Assembly (NCBI GenBank): GCA_004352715.1
Contig: SCFE01000040.1
Span: 1,142,259-1,206,258 of the forward strand
Direction of reading: 5' to 3'
From: Hofstenia miamia
Taxonomy: Eukaryota > Xenacoelomorpha > Acoela
Length of the DNA: 64,000 nucleotides
The stretch's first letter is position 1. Each line of letters begins with the position of its first letter. The notes beneath the pieces were generated by a model. It was not told the origin of the DNA. It was given only the letters and a program-made list of their open reading frames with translations, and made no database searches. Shown in pieces: positions 1 through 10,570 of this stretch. Position numbers and translations under genes: made by a program.

Positions 1-770
1 GAAAGCCAATAAGTGTTTGTGATATATGCAATGTACATATAGTTTAGACACATAATTAAATATATATTATGTTTTCATTAACCATTGTCACTAAACCCCT
101 TAAAAATTTTTTTGCAAGGAGGTGCCTTAAAATTTCTTAAAGTTTTTTTATGAATTGTTGAAAAATAATTTAAATAAAACAGTTTTATAGTGTTATTATT
201 TCATTTCGCATGTATTAATTTCTACATCATCTCACCTTTGCGGTTGTTAGTACCTCACCTCGTATTGATAATACAAATACAAACTCTAAACGTCTTTTTG
301 GCTTCTTTATCCTCTTTGCTTTGTACATTTATGAATAACGATGGAATTCTCAATAATTAATTTCTAATTACCCGTACACCTAATTCTCATTCAGAGTGAA
401 GTCCGTAGCAATCCTGTTCTCGCAAAGCGATTCACTCTTCCCGAAGTCATACGGGCACTAGGCTTGATTTATCATATTTAAATTAAAATAAAATAAATAG
501 ATAAAGAAGTAAAGAAATGTCGATAACGAAATAACCCGGTTTTGTAGTTGTACGTTAGTGGTTTTCGATAGAATCTCCAAACTAATGTACAAAAAGAGAA
601 CATAATAATACTTTGTATTGCAAAAGCCTTCGTTAGTAATTGAATTGTGACGAGATCCATTAACTCACAAAACACTGCAAAACACTGACTGGTTTTCGAG
701 TGATCAAAGCGAATAAACTAAGGTTAATGATCCCCTTCACCGTTAGTATTTGCAATTTATATAGTAAACA
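1..770. other. AT-rich sequence without a supported gene
   Basis: No convincing gene is seen. A 65-codon minus-strand frame (675 to 478) is hydrophobic but has no recognisable motif, no partner exon and no conservation evidence, so it is not annotated as a gene. Confidence 0.5.
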
Positions 771-777
771 TTTAGCA

Positions 778-1038
778 CAGTGGTGCGTTTAGGGGGGGCA
801 GGGAGCGCTACCGCCCCCCTTTGGTGCCAATTGCGAACCCTTAAGAAAAATGTTCTCTTTTCCTCAAAATTGAAAATAGTTTACGTTAATTCAAGATGTT
901 ATCAATCGATTTGCTGCTAAAAACAGACGATTGCATTTTTTGTAAGCTTTTTTTTGTCCAAGAAAATCTTCCAATTTTTTTCTGTAAAAAGAGGTGTCAG
1001 CCCCGCCGTTTTACAAATCCTAAACGCACGCGCCACTG
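778..1038. mobile_element. hAT-type MITE with 7-bp target duplication
   Basis: A 261-bp element begins CAGTGGTGCGTTTAG and ends with the imperfect inverse, CTAAACGCACGCGCCACTG. It is flanked on both sides by TTTAGCA (771-777 and 1039-1045). CAGTGGCG-type ends are usual in hAT elements, whose duplication is normally 8 bp; here 7 bp match exactly. G- and C-runs near both ends can pair. The 72-codon frame inside has no transposase motif, so the element is non-autonomous. Confidence 0.8.
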
Positions 1039-1045
1039 TTTAGCA

Positions 1046-3644
1046 TTCAATTTTCCTGCGCTAATTTACAATTCGTTGAAACGATATTTAGATGTGAACA
1101 TTGTAGCCAAATAGCAATTTCGTAAGTAAAACTAAAGTCCCAAATCATTTGGCCCAAATTAAATAAAGCACCGATGGCAAATAGCCATAACTAGAATTAT
1201 TCAAAAATGATCGAAGTCGATATCAGAAATTCTTTATTGCACCAGTGATACTAAAATATGTTGCAATATACAGTAGAACTCCTCTATAGTGACCATCCTC
1301 TATGATGGACTTCTTCTATAATAGACTTCCTCTTTAATAGATTCCCTCTATAGTGAACATTCTTCTTCTTTCCCTGTAATGAGGTTTCTCTATTAAAAAT
1401 GCAACTATAATCGAACTTCATGGTGTGATATTTCCTAGTTCATTTGGAATTCCTCTATATAAGAATTAAATAATGCATTATTTTTTTCTCAAATGTACTA
1501 AGCAAAAGCCCTTCATTATGGAAAGTGTAAATGTACCAATATTTTGTTATATTGTAGTTATCCTGATCACAGCGTTTGCTACATACTTGCAATAAATACA
1601 AGAGTGCATTTCTATATTATTGCGATATACATGCATTATTAAAATGCCTCCCACTCCTATGTTACATTTGACAAATATAATCGCTGTATCGATATCAATA
1701 ATTCTTCTAAACATCTTGTAATGCTTCATACTTTTTTGGGATGAATACCCACGTAAAATTAGTAAGAATTCAAATTCGGATATAGAAAAGGACATAATAT
1801 CATACATTATCAAATTCAATTTCAAATTTGAAATAAATTTAGTTAAGAACACATTACATTTGGATTACACTCGACAGCGTGGAGTAATAAAGACACTAAA
1901 CAACGTTCAGCTAGTGCATGCCAATATCTAAGTACATTTACAAAATTTGGAAAAGATCATCTCGAGAATTAACATAAGCGTAACAACATTAACAATATTT
2001 CAGTTTTTTGGATAGTTTATTAGGACGGGATGTGTAAGCTAAGCAACCATACATTAGCTTACGTATGTTTCTATTTGGTTCAGCAAGGAATCCAATATAC
2101 TGCTACAACCTCCGAATCAATATTGATTTGGAAGCACTGCTATTTCTGCTTTAAATAAGTGTTGATTTCTAAGAAGAGGTTGTGATTGTGATCAGTCGAT
2201 AGTGTACTCCATTATTTCATTTCAATACATTTGCATTTTTTGCAGTATCACTGAAGCGTTTTTTGGATCATAATTTTCACATAATTTTTTACAGAATGTT
2301 TAGTAAAATGTTTCCAACTGATAATTAACATGCACATCTGGAATTTGCGGGTACAGGAGAAACTGTGAGTACATAAATTATAAATAAAATGTTGAAAAAA
2401 TTAAAGTCTAATTGTGTTAGAAATTTCTTAAAATTCTTAAATTAATTAGTGGCAGAAAAAAAAAGAAATTTTCTTGAATTATTTGACTCGACGGTTTTGC
2501 TCAAAAAATCTCTACCCGCATATTCTTAATACCCATATAATAACTAAATTAAAATCAAGTTATATACTGCAAAATATATGTTGATTCGACCTTCAATATT
2601 CATGGTGAGATGACCTCTAACTTTGAGCACAGCGAGCCTGAACGGAGGTCATACAGTTTTTCCTAAAAACAAAATATTTTTGAATGGACTTCAGGCACTT
2701 AAATTCTTTTTGCAAAAATCTTCATCATTACATTAACGGATATGGATATGTCAATATAAAAGCTTTCAATATTTCTTAACAGGATTGGATAAAATTATTT
2801 ATGTTGAGAGAAATAGGGTTAATAAACAGAATATAGTACTCTGATTACTAAATAAACTTTATTTGTACTACACATTAACCATTAGCTCATTCTAACAAAA
2901 TTACTTTAAACATTTTGTTTTTTCTTAATATTATCCTAAAGAAAATGAACAATAACTTGGTAAGTATATTTTGAATTCAAAATCTTTACGTCAGTTACCT
3001 TATTTATTGAAAAACCTAATTTAAGTGCGCCTTTTTCCCAAATCCTCTAGGTGGAAATATTTTCCCCTCCCCAAATTGTGCAGGTTCTAATATTGGATGA
3101 TTTTTTTAGGATAATTTTGCAGCAAATATTCAACTGTTGAGGCACTGTCATGCAAATTAATCAGTTTTAGCAAATCAAAAACTCCTACTAATAAGAGCTC
3201 CTATGCCAAAATATATTCCAATCATTAACCACTCTTGAGTTTTTTTAGAGAGGATGTGTGCATCATCATTGATAAGTTATGTGCCAAAAATATAATATTG
3301 TAAAATAATATAATATCTATTATTTCATGAAATTATAAAGACCGTTTACATTGACACAAAGGTGCTAGAATTTTGAAATAATTAGAAAGAAGGTATAAAT
3401 ATATTTTATGTATTTTAGCCAATAAGGAGTCAATAATTGATTAACTAATATATATATATATATCAACAAGCAGACCACCTTCTGAAAAACTGTGGTAATC
3501 TTACAGACGATATTGAAATTTGAATTTTTAATGAAATCGTTGGTTCTAAGGCGAATGAATGATTAATTTTTGATATTACTTTGTTGACCAAACATTTTTT
3601 TTTCAAATGCAAATCCCTAGCTAGTATTGAGAGCAACCAATTTA
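1046..3644. other. Intergenic AT-rich DNA upstream of the first secreted-protein gene
   Basis: Apart from the pogo-like fragment at 1271-1430 nothing is supported. The 101-codon minus frame at 1547-1852 opens with GTG and has only a late ATG and no motif. A short TA run lies near 3450-3465. The 5' region of the gene at 3645 should lie at the right edge, but I see no clear TATA box. Confidence 0.5.
1271..1430. repeat. Possible pogo/Tigger-like terminal fragment with CCTCTATA repeats
   Basis: The stretch opens with CAGTAGAACTCCTCTATAG and contains several diverged direct copies of a CCTCTATAGTGAAC-like unit. CAGT-GAACCTC-like ends followed by TATA-rich units are typical of pogo-group DNA transposons. 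No matching opposite end or TA duplication was identified, so this is at most a decayed terminus. Confidence 0.35.
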
Positions 3645-4997
3645 ATGATGAAACATATTCTGCTCTTCTGTTTTTTCATTCATATTTCTGATTCTAAAAG
3701 TCTTGCTTCTTTAATGAGCGTATCAAATAAAAAAAATACAGCATTCTCTACAGAAACATGTGTTCAATGGTGCGACGCGTTTGAAGAAGCTGATTGCCTT
3801 TCCAGTGTTTGGGTTTTAAAAACCCTCATGTGCTATGCATTGAGAATCAAATTCGAACAAAATGAAGCAAACATTAATGAAGGGAATTTTCTATGGCTGC
3901 CAAGGAATGAAACGTACTTTAGAATGGATATATATGTTCTAAGAAACAGTTACTGCAGCAAAATATTCAATCTCAATTCTACGGTGGATCTCTATATAAC
4001 ACTTTTTAACTCAACAGTAACTAAGTTTACTAAACTTCATGTTTCTAATACAATGCCTAAGCGCATACAAAACGTATTTATTGAAAAATCGGATGAAAAT
4101 AAAATTTCGCAAATAAAATTGTTTCACAATGATAATGAAGTCAATTGCATTGGGAGTGCATTGGAAGTAGTTTTAGGTCCTGTTCGTTGTTTGGGCCTAA
4201 ATTGTAGAAGCTTGAGAAGTAGAATAGAATGTATTGCTACTGATCCACACACGTATCTGTCAGGTAACATGTATGTACAATTTTATAAGTCGGATGACAT
4301 AGTTTTACTGCATATTTATATATATGGAACTAGAAGTAATCGATGCACCAGCCGCATCAAAAAAATTACTTTATATGCCAAACATGAACCAGTGTGCACT
4401 CATTTTCAAAATATATGGCTTGAAGACGGAATTCCGGCTTCATTACAGTTTTATTGCCCGAATCTTTTAATGAGGCAAAAAATAGAGTCAGTTGTATTGG
4501 AAAGTGATGAGCCAGGATTGCAAGCATGTATTGACATGGTTTTCATCCGTGATATGTGGCAGCTTCATTATCAAGTTCAATTTACATGTAATTTAAACTG
4601 CACTGATCAGGTAATTGGCAATTCAGTTATTTTCACAACGCCAAGCACTGTTTACTACTATATGGATTTTTTCCACCCCATTGGATTCAAATTCAGTAGC
4701 AGCATTGATTCATACATACCATCTACTTCAATAGTTACATATTCCAAAGGCGTTTTTGACCTTACGTATTGGGCAGGTAATTTTCATTTTCATGGAGGCT
4801 TTCTTGAGTACCAAGATATTAAGGAATATCATGTTCGAAAAACAACAACTGATGAAAGAATTTTTATATATTCAATTATGTTGCAAAGGTTTGGTCACTG
4901 GAAAATTATCTTTAAGCCTTCGTACCATGGCTTATCTCGTTTTGAATTGAATAATACAAATCCTACTTTAAGAGTTGAGCTGTTTACACTTGAATGA
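3645..4997 (+). CDS. Secreted cysteine-rich glycoprotein, copy A (unknown family)
   Basis: An uninterrupted single-exon frame of 450 codons. The ATG at 3645 is chosen because the inverted copy at 48552-49895 starts at the same Met-Met-Lys; the upstream in-frame TTG at 3627 is unlikely. The first 20 or so residues are a hydrophobic signal peptide (LLFCFF core). The mature part has about 15 cysteines and N-glycosylation sequons (RNET, LNST, FNST, NCTD, NNTN). Residues about 38-65 contain C-x3-C, then a Cys, then CYAL, a spacing like the core of a PAN/apple domain. There is no C-terminal membrane segment or GPI-type tail, so secretion is inferred. The function is unknown. From about codon 80 to near the end it is almost identical to the 48552-49895 copy, whereas the 5' part and 3' flank are not, suggesting gene conversion. 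Another paralogue is at 60416. An exon further upstream cannot be excluded. Confidence 0.82.
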   Translation: MMKHILLFCFFIHISDSKSLASLMSVSNKKNTAFSTETCVQWCDAFEEADCLSSVWVLKTLMCYALRIKFEQNEANINEGNFLWLPRNETYFRMDIYVLRNSYCSKIFNLNSTVDLYITLFNSTVTKFTKLHVSNTMPKRIQNVFIEKSDENKISQIKLFHNDNEVNCIGSALEVVLGPVRCLGLNCRSLRSRIECIATDPHTYLSGNMYVQFYKSDDIVLLHIYIYGTRSNRCTSRIKKITLYAKHEPVCTHFQNIWLEDGIPASLQFYCPNLLMRQKIESVVLESDEPGLQACIDMVFIRDMWQLHYQVQFTCNLNCTDQVIGNSVIFTTPSTVYYYMDFFHPIGFKFSSSIDSYIPSTSIVTYSKGVFDLTYWAGNFHFHGGFLEYQDIKEYHVRKTTTDERIFIYSIMLQRFGHWKIIFKPSYHGLSRFELNNTNPTLRVELFTLE

Positions 4998-5154
4998 TAT
5001 GTTAACATTTGAATAACTTCATAACTTTCTTTAATGTATTTCATATTTTGAAAATATATTTTAAGCATTTATTTGTCTTTTCGAAAGAATATCATCTGAA
5101 ATACTTGTTTAGTATATAAAAAGAAATAAATAATTTCAGTTTTGCCATATATAC

Positions 5155-5211
<57 letters not shown>

Positions 5212-5613
5212 TATTTGAGCAATAGTATTGTTATTTATTTAATGCTTCATTTAATCAAGGAGATTAACGAAAAAATACATTTTTCAAATTAAAACTTAAT
5301 AAACCATTTACAACTTGTTTAATATAGCGAGGTCTTTGTGTCATTTTGTAAGCTTGTGCTCACTACAATTATAAATTACCATGAAATTTTTTCTTTTTAT
5401 TTTAAATTTGTTTTAAATATGTGTAAGCACATGCAGTAGAACATAACACATGAAGAATAAAAAATTCGATGGTATATCAAGTGTTTTATTCCGCTACATT
5501 TGGAACATGACAGACTGATATTTCAGTGTCATATTAATACCTTATACAAAAAAATGCTACAACACAAGCAGACATTAACTTAGCAGCAACATTGTAGAAA
5601 TCTCTAATACTGT
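4998..5613. other. 3' flank of copy A with long AT microsatellite
   Basis: The first ~100 bp align with the 3' flank of the inverted copy (48440-48551) at clearly lower identity than the coding region. AATAAA-like sequence at about 5125 could be the polyadenylation signal. No other gene is seen up to the MITE at 5614. Confidence 0.5.
5157..5208. repeat. (AT)n microsatellite
   Basis: About 50 bp of pure alternating AT. Similar runs occur at about 37331-37363, 46581-46611, 47667-47690, 59895-59912 and 62193-62221. Confidence 0.95.
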
Positions 5614-5921
5614 CAGGCGCGGACGCAGAATTCTAAAAACAGGGGGGTTTAAATTGCTTTTCGTTTCATTTTACACACTACTATAAGAACAAGTAAAAGA
5701 AGAAACACTAAATACCAAAAATATAGATTAATAAGGTTAAAACTCTGATTCTTCTTTTAAAAAGCTCTCAAAGATTTAATACTTTCACACTATCACATGG
5801 CACACCAAAAGAACTATAAGTGAACAGAGTAGTAGAGAAACAATTTAGTAAGAATTTTTTTTGAAGCGTCTGATTTAAAGGGGGTTTAAACCCCCAAAGC
5901 CCCCCTCTGTGTCCGTCCCTG
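5614..5921. mobile_element. Non-autonomous TIR element with 5-bp direct repeats
   Basis: A 308-bp unit starts CAGGCGCGGACGCAGA and ends TCTGTGTCCGTCCCTG, imperfect inverse sequences. Inside these ends lie a G-run followed by GTTTAAA on the left and TTTAAACCCCC on the right, also inverted. ACTGT flanks it at 5609-5613 and 5922-5926. No coding sequence is present. The termini recall hAT or related MITEs; the family is not certain. Confidence 0.65.
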
Positions 5922-5926
5922 ACTGT

Positions 5927-7526
5927 GTATGCTGTAGGGTTGTCTATATTGCAATATAAAATATTTTATATAGGACGACTAATTTTTTCTTGGTAATGAC
6001 GCGAATATTTTGTGTAAATGTGCTGGTATGACTTCTTTTTTTGCCGCTGTGGGTATGGGTTGAATACAGATTTGTTGAAAATGTGTTAGTGTATGTGTAT
6101 TGACTATGAAACATTTGTAAGGCTAACGGATCATATTTAAGGAACCAAATGATTGATTATAGTATAAATTACACTAAGAGGCTCATCACAATAAAGTCAG
6201 GCTTATTATTTCATTATCATTGAATTACACAAATGTCATGTGTGTCATAAATTGTTGTAATAATTATAGATGTTTCTTATGTCGATTTTCATTTGTTTCT
6301 GTAATAGGACCCTGCGCTTTCATCAGTGTTATTTCGAATTCGAATCCTAATATTTAGGCAATGCATGGGCAAATCCGAATGAGAATTGAATTAAGTTCTA
6401 AATTGGTTTACGTAATAGCTTCAATGACAAAAATATCTGGTGTTAGCAATTACTGTCAAAAAACTAATTTAAAACATGAAAAATTTAGCTGTTCAGTCTA
6501 CAGTAGAAGAATTTAGCTGAGAAATGTGATTTACGTGTATCACACAAAGTCGTAGCTTCTGAAACTATTGTTTATTTAAACAATTTCAGTAGCCCACGAA
6601 AATTTTTTAAATGCACCACTGTACTGAACCAAGATTCGAATTGAAATACAGATAGCTTCGAATTCGGATTTGATTAGTAAGCTCTTATTTTGTAATTGGT
6701 AAATATTAAATTTATATTAAATCTTTAAAATTATAGCCAGAAAAGAATGTGGTTAAATGATTAAATTTAATAAATATTTGCAAATACGAAAATACAAAAT
6801 AGCATTTTACAATGCTGATTTCGACTTGCTAGAAATTATGGGAGATGTTAGAATCATGCCTTTATAATTGAAGGCGAATCATTCGAATGTCAATGAACAG
6901 CAGTGTGATGTTTTGTTCATATCAATGTTCATAACAAACTAATAATATATCAGAAAGTCGTCCAAATATAGTAGATGTATTGAATCTTTAACAATAGATA
7001 TAATTCATTATAGTAAAACCCAAATTGGTGTAAAAGTGGCAAAAAACCGCAAGAAACATTACATAACTTTTAATTTAAGTAACTACTATAAGTAAAAAGA
7101 TTTATTTTAGTAATGTACAATTGCGTTTTGTCTCCCAAGACGGACAATAAAATATTCTTCATTATATATATAATTAATAAGAACAATTGCAAATTAAGCA
7201 TAGTTATTTGCATAAGCAGCTGGAATATAATAAGAGGGCTTACCAAATTGGTATTACATTAAGATAAACAAAATTATGTAGAATATTAGAAATGAAAATA
7301 TATCTGATGAATTCAAATATTATAAACATAATACAAATTATTATATATTTTCCAATATCTAGCTAAACTTACGCTATTAAGTATTCTCTCTTGCAAAATT
7401 CCTAAAGCAGTGTAAAACTGCGGGTGTATTGCATACTTTGAACTCATTTGTTCCAAGATCGGAACTGAGTAGAATAAAATAAACAGCTGCAAGTTCACCA
7501 GAAGAGGTCCGCCAATCATAATTCGT
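5927..7526. other. Intergenic AT-rich DNA
   Basis: No gene is supported. A 77-codon minus frame at 7313-7546 enters the mariner-related repeat and ends close to a GTAAGT; it could be an exon fragment but nothing identifies it. Confidence 0.4.
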
Positions 7527-8224
7527 TTCGTAATAAGAAATATCAAATTCGAATCACCTCTAAAAGCAAAAATTTTTGAAAATTCTAACGAATTTTTGAA
7601 AAGTTCTTTACTAAATTTAACCTCATTTGTCCAAACATTGATTGGGTGAATTTCGAATTTTTAAGGATGAATACATGCAGCAAAGCGTAATTTACTCATA
7701 ATTGTTTCGTAACGCAAATTGCAATATTAAAAGTGCTATAACTCTAAATACCAAATTTTCCTTTGTTTTTTCATACTAATTCAGTATTTCACGACGCCAT
7801 CCTGCGAATTTTGAAAATAAAAATTTCGTCTAATGGGCCATTAAGTTTGTCATCAAGAATTTATCTGGCTGCCCTTGAATGATGAGGGGAGGCTCCATCT
7901 TGCTGGTAGTGCGTTTCGTAACGTAGAAATATCAAATTGGAATCACCTCCACAAAACAATAATTTTGAAAATTCTAACGAATTTTTGAAAAGTACTTTAC
8001 TAAATTTAACCACATTTGTCCCAACATTGACTGGGTCAATTTCGAATTTTATTGGCTGAATACATGCAACAAAGCGTAATTTACTCGTAATTGTTTCGTA
8101 ACGCAAACAAATAAATATTAAAAGTGCTATAGCTCTAAATACCAACTTTCTTTTGTTTTTTACATAATAGTTCAATATTTTACGACGCCCTCTAGCGAAT
8201 TTTGAAAAAAAAATTCGTCTAATG
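7527..8224 (-). repeat. Two tandem copies of a mariner-associated repeat around a transposase remnant
   Basis: About 330 bp at 7527-7857 recur at about 80-85% identity at 7911-8224 (shared blocks include AAATTCTAACGAATTTTTG and GCAAAGCGTAATTTACTC). On the minus strand the piece between them (about 7840-7915) reads YQQDGASPHHSRAAR, then a stop, then a short LDD-like stretch. This is the motif around the second catalytic Asp of mariner-family transposases. No complete transposase or ends with TA duplication were found, so this is a relic. Confidence 0.6.
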
Positions 8225-9134
8225 TATGCAAGTATACTTTTAGCAAATCCATGAAAGCAAAGTTCTAAATTTTAAAAACTTGTCATTCGATTCACCGAGT
8301 CATTTACTTTGCAATTTTACGGGGTATTGATGCGTCACTGGGTCAAAGCTTATACAGGTTGCATGGGTCACATTTTTGACATGGTTGCAACTCGAAGTAA
8401 ACTATGACAAATATGTGACGATTATGGGTTGCTGTACTCCTCTGTCACAGGACTATCAGTCTTCTGTTCAATTTGGGTTGCCTCCCAGTTGATTGACAGG
8501 ACTTTATAGTGTTATAGTGTTTTTTCAAGAACAAATTTTGTCTCAGTTTTATACTTTTTTTATAAGTTACACTTATTTAACTGATTCGCTCAAAATACAC
8601 CGATTAACCCCAACCAGATGTGAAAAACAAGGTGTAATTACGCATTTCCTTGCATAAAAATATATTACCTGTTCTGATTTCATAGATCTAGGATATGCTA
8701 GTGATTATAGAGTAACATTGAATAGAACTGCGCATGCACCCCAACCAATTCGCTCAGTTTACATTACTTTATTCCAGGCCTGGCGATTTGCACTTCAAAA
8801 AGAGTAACGAAGCAAGAAGGATATTGTTTCAAACTTTATCCTAGTCTCTAAAATACAGAATTTTTATCATAATTTTGATCATAATGTTAATTAATACAAT
8901 GGGTTGTCCTTCAAAACTAAAAGACAAAACAATTGATACTTTTCTAATCTAAATGGCGAAACATTTTGGTTCTTTTTCGAAACAAAATAAAGAGACATTG
9001 TGGTTAATTTTCGTTACAAGAAAACGAAACAAAAAATTATCATTGTTGCTTTAATTTTTCGTTAATGTCACCAAAATTTTTTATTGGGGATGCAAATTCA
9101 GCAATGCGCCGAAGGGAGCGATCATCACAAAATG
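8225..9134. other. Sequence without a supported gene
   Basis: No open frame, repeat end or RNA gene could be recognised. The right edge adjoins the hAT element at 9143. Confidence 0.45.
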
Positions 9135-9142
9135 GGCGATTG

Positions 9143-9893
9143 CAGGCGCGCAGCCATGATTTCGTTTCGGTATGGGCATAAAATAGATTTTTTGAATTTT
9201 GAACCTTGATAAAATTAAATTTTTGATACCTATGCTTTTTTATTTAACTGTTAAAAATCTATTGTTAAATTGAACAAGAATAACGCATACAAAAGATATA
9301 ATTTTCAAAACTTGACAAGTCAACATTCACAATTCAAACGTAGTTCACTGTAATAAAAAATTCTATCTTCGATTGCTCTTTAAAGCGAGCTCATCTAGCA
9401 CATCTTTAGCATCTAATTCAAGGTCACGGTTAATTGATAAATGCACTAACCCATTTAACCTTTCCTGTCCCATTGTTCAACGAGTGTATGTCTTTAGCCT
9501 TCTTAACAGTAAAAATCAATCTTTCGCAAGTTGCAGATGTAAGTGGCAATGTTAGAAAAATCATTAAAACAAAGTGCGAATTTGAGGGAACATAACTACA
9601 TCACAGTTAGACAAAGCCTCTGATACAGTAGATATAGCTGACACTTTTTTATCATTCCAATATAGTTTCCAGCGCAAGACTTCTGCCCTAACAACATTTT
9701 TTAGAGAAAATGTATCAATGATGTCTTCTATTTCTTGAAGTTACGTTTCTTTCAGAAATGATGGAATTAATTTTTGAAGTCAATGTCATCTCCAGCATTA
9801 AAGCATTGTTAACTTTTGTTCAGAATTTTTTTGTCCTTCAATTTCGGGGGTGGCACGTGCCCAGTGTGCCCCCCCCCATTGGCTGCGCCACTG
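9143..9893. mobile_element. Internally deleted hAT element with perfect 8-bp target duplication
   Basis: The 751-bp unit begins CAGGCGCGCAGCCAT and ends ATTGGCTGCGCCACTG, imperfect inverted repeats. GGCGATTG flanks it exactly at 9135-9142 and 9894-9901, the 8-bp duplication expected of hAT elements. It contains the C-terminal part of a hAT transposase on the minus strand (9373-9590). At 751 bp it is far shorter than an autonomous hAT element, so most of the gene has been lost. Confidence 0.82.
9373..9590 (-). pseudogene. hAT transposase C-terminal dimerisation-domain remnant
   Basis: On the minus strand one frame reads TSATCERLIFTVKKAKD and a shifted frame continues MGQERLNGLVHLSINRD followed by an acidic LDELALKSNRR end. 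In ZMYM1-like and other hAT proteins the corresponding order is a TSASCERSFS motif, a lysine-rich stretch and MGQERL. A frameshift separates the two parts here and stops interrupt the rest, so it is not functional. It lies inside the 9143-9893 element and gives its orientation. Confidence 0.75.
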
Positions 9894-9901
9894 GGCGATT
9901 G

Positions 9902-10570
9902 AAAGCTAGATAAACCAATAGTTTGATTATCAATTGTGCTAGATAACAAGCTTTCGGTAACAATAATAGCATCAGGAATACATTTATTAGCCAACACTTT
10001 CAGCTCGTCCAGTTTGTTTTAATTGATTGTGTATTTACTGTTAAAATTTTAGGCAGACTTCTACATGCTTCACGTTGTAAATTTAGTCAATCAATGTTGA
10101 TCTCAATTCCTTCAGATCTCAAATTCTTAAGTGTTTTTTTCAACTCCGCTTTGAATGAAACGGTAGTGTTTTTTTTATTTTTTTTTTCTTTTTCATGTTC
10201 TGCAGCAGATGAGCAATGTCAAATATAAATCCTTTTACCAAGATTTTTCAACTGTCCATACCGATCCAAGCTCAATAACTATTGGACATTTTGCAAAAAT
10301 GTGCTCCTTTGTCCTTGTAAAAAATAGTCAAATTCTCCCCATGCCTAGTGTTTAGGCGATGAGGTGGTCTAAAGCTCATGAGAGCAGCAATTTTGTTTTC
10401 TGTAGATATGCTACCAATGTTCATTGAGGCCCGAAACTTCAGTTGTGACATTACACAAAGGAAGTCCTCAATGGCTCATAGTCTGGGACAGCTTTAAAGC
10501 CGAAGTGAAATTCAAGAGAATCCTCTATCTTGCGTTGTTTTCAAATTTTAGATATACTTAGTATATCGTT
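9902..10570 (-). pseudogene. Possible older decayed transposase-like coding sequence
   Basis: On the minus strand short protein-like segments survive between stops, for example LQREACRSLPKILTVNTQS and SMNIGSISTENKIAALMSF. They resemble degraded hAT-type protein sequence into which the 751-bp element inserted. No domain can be established and frames change several times; this is a weak call. Confidence 0.3.

Noticed and set aside
1547-1852. 101-codon minus-strand frame
   Set aside because: It opens with GTG rather than ATG and shows no motif or duplicate; a frame this long can occur by chance.
4756-4950. 64-codon frame inside copy A (and its twin in copy B)
   Set aside because: It is a shadow of the secreted-protein gene in another frame; its conservation follows from the near-identity of the two copies.
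6330-6350. TTCGAATCC resembling a tRNA B box
   Set aside because: No A box, stem pairing or terminator at proper spacing; no tRNA gene.
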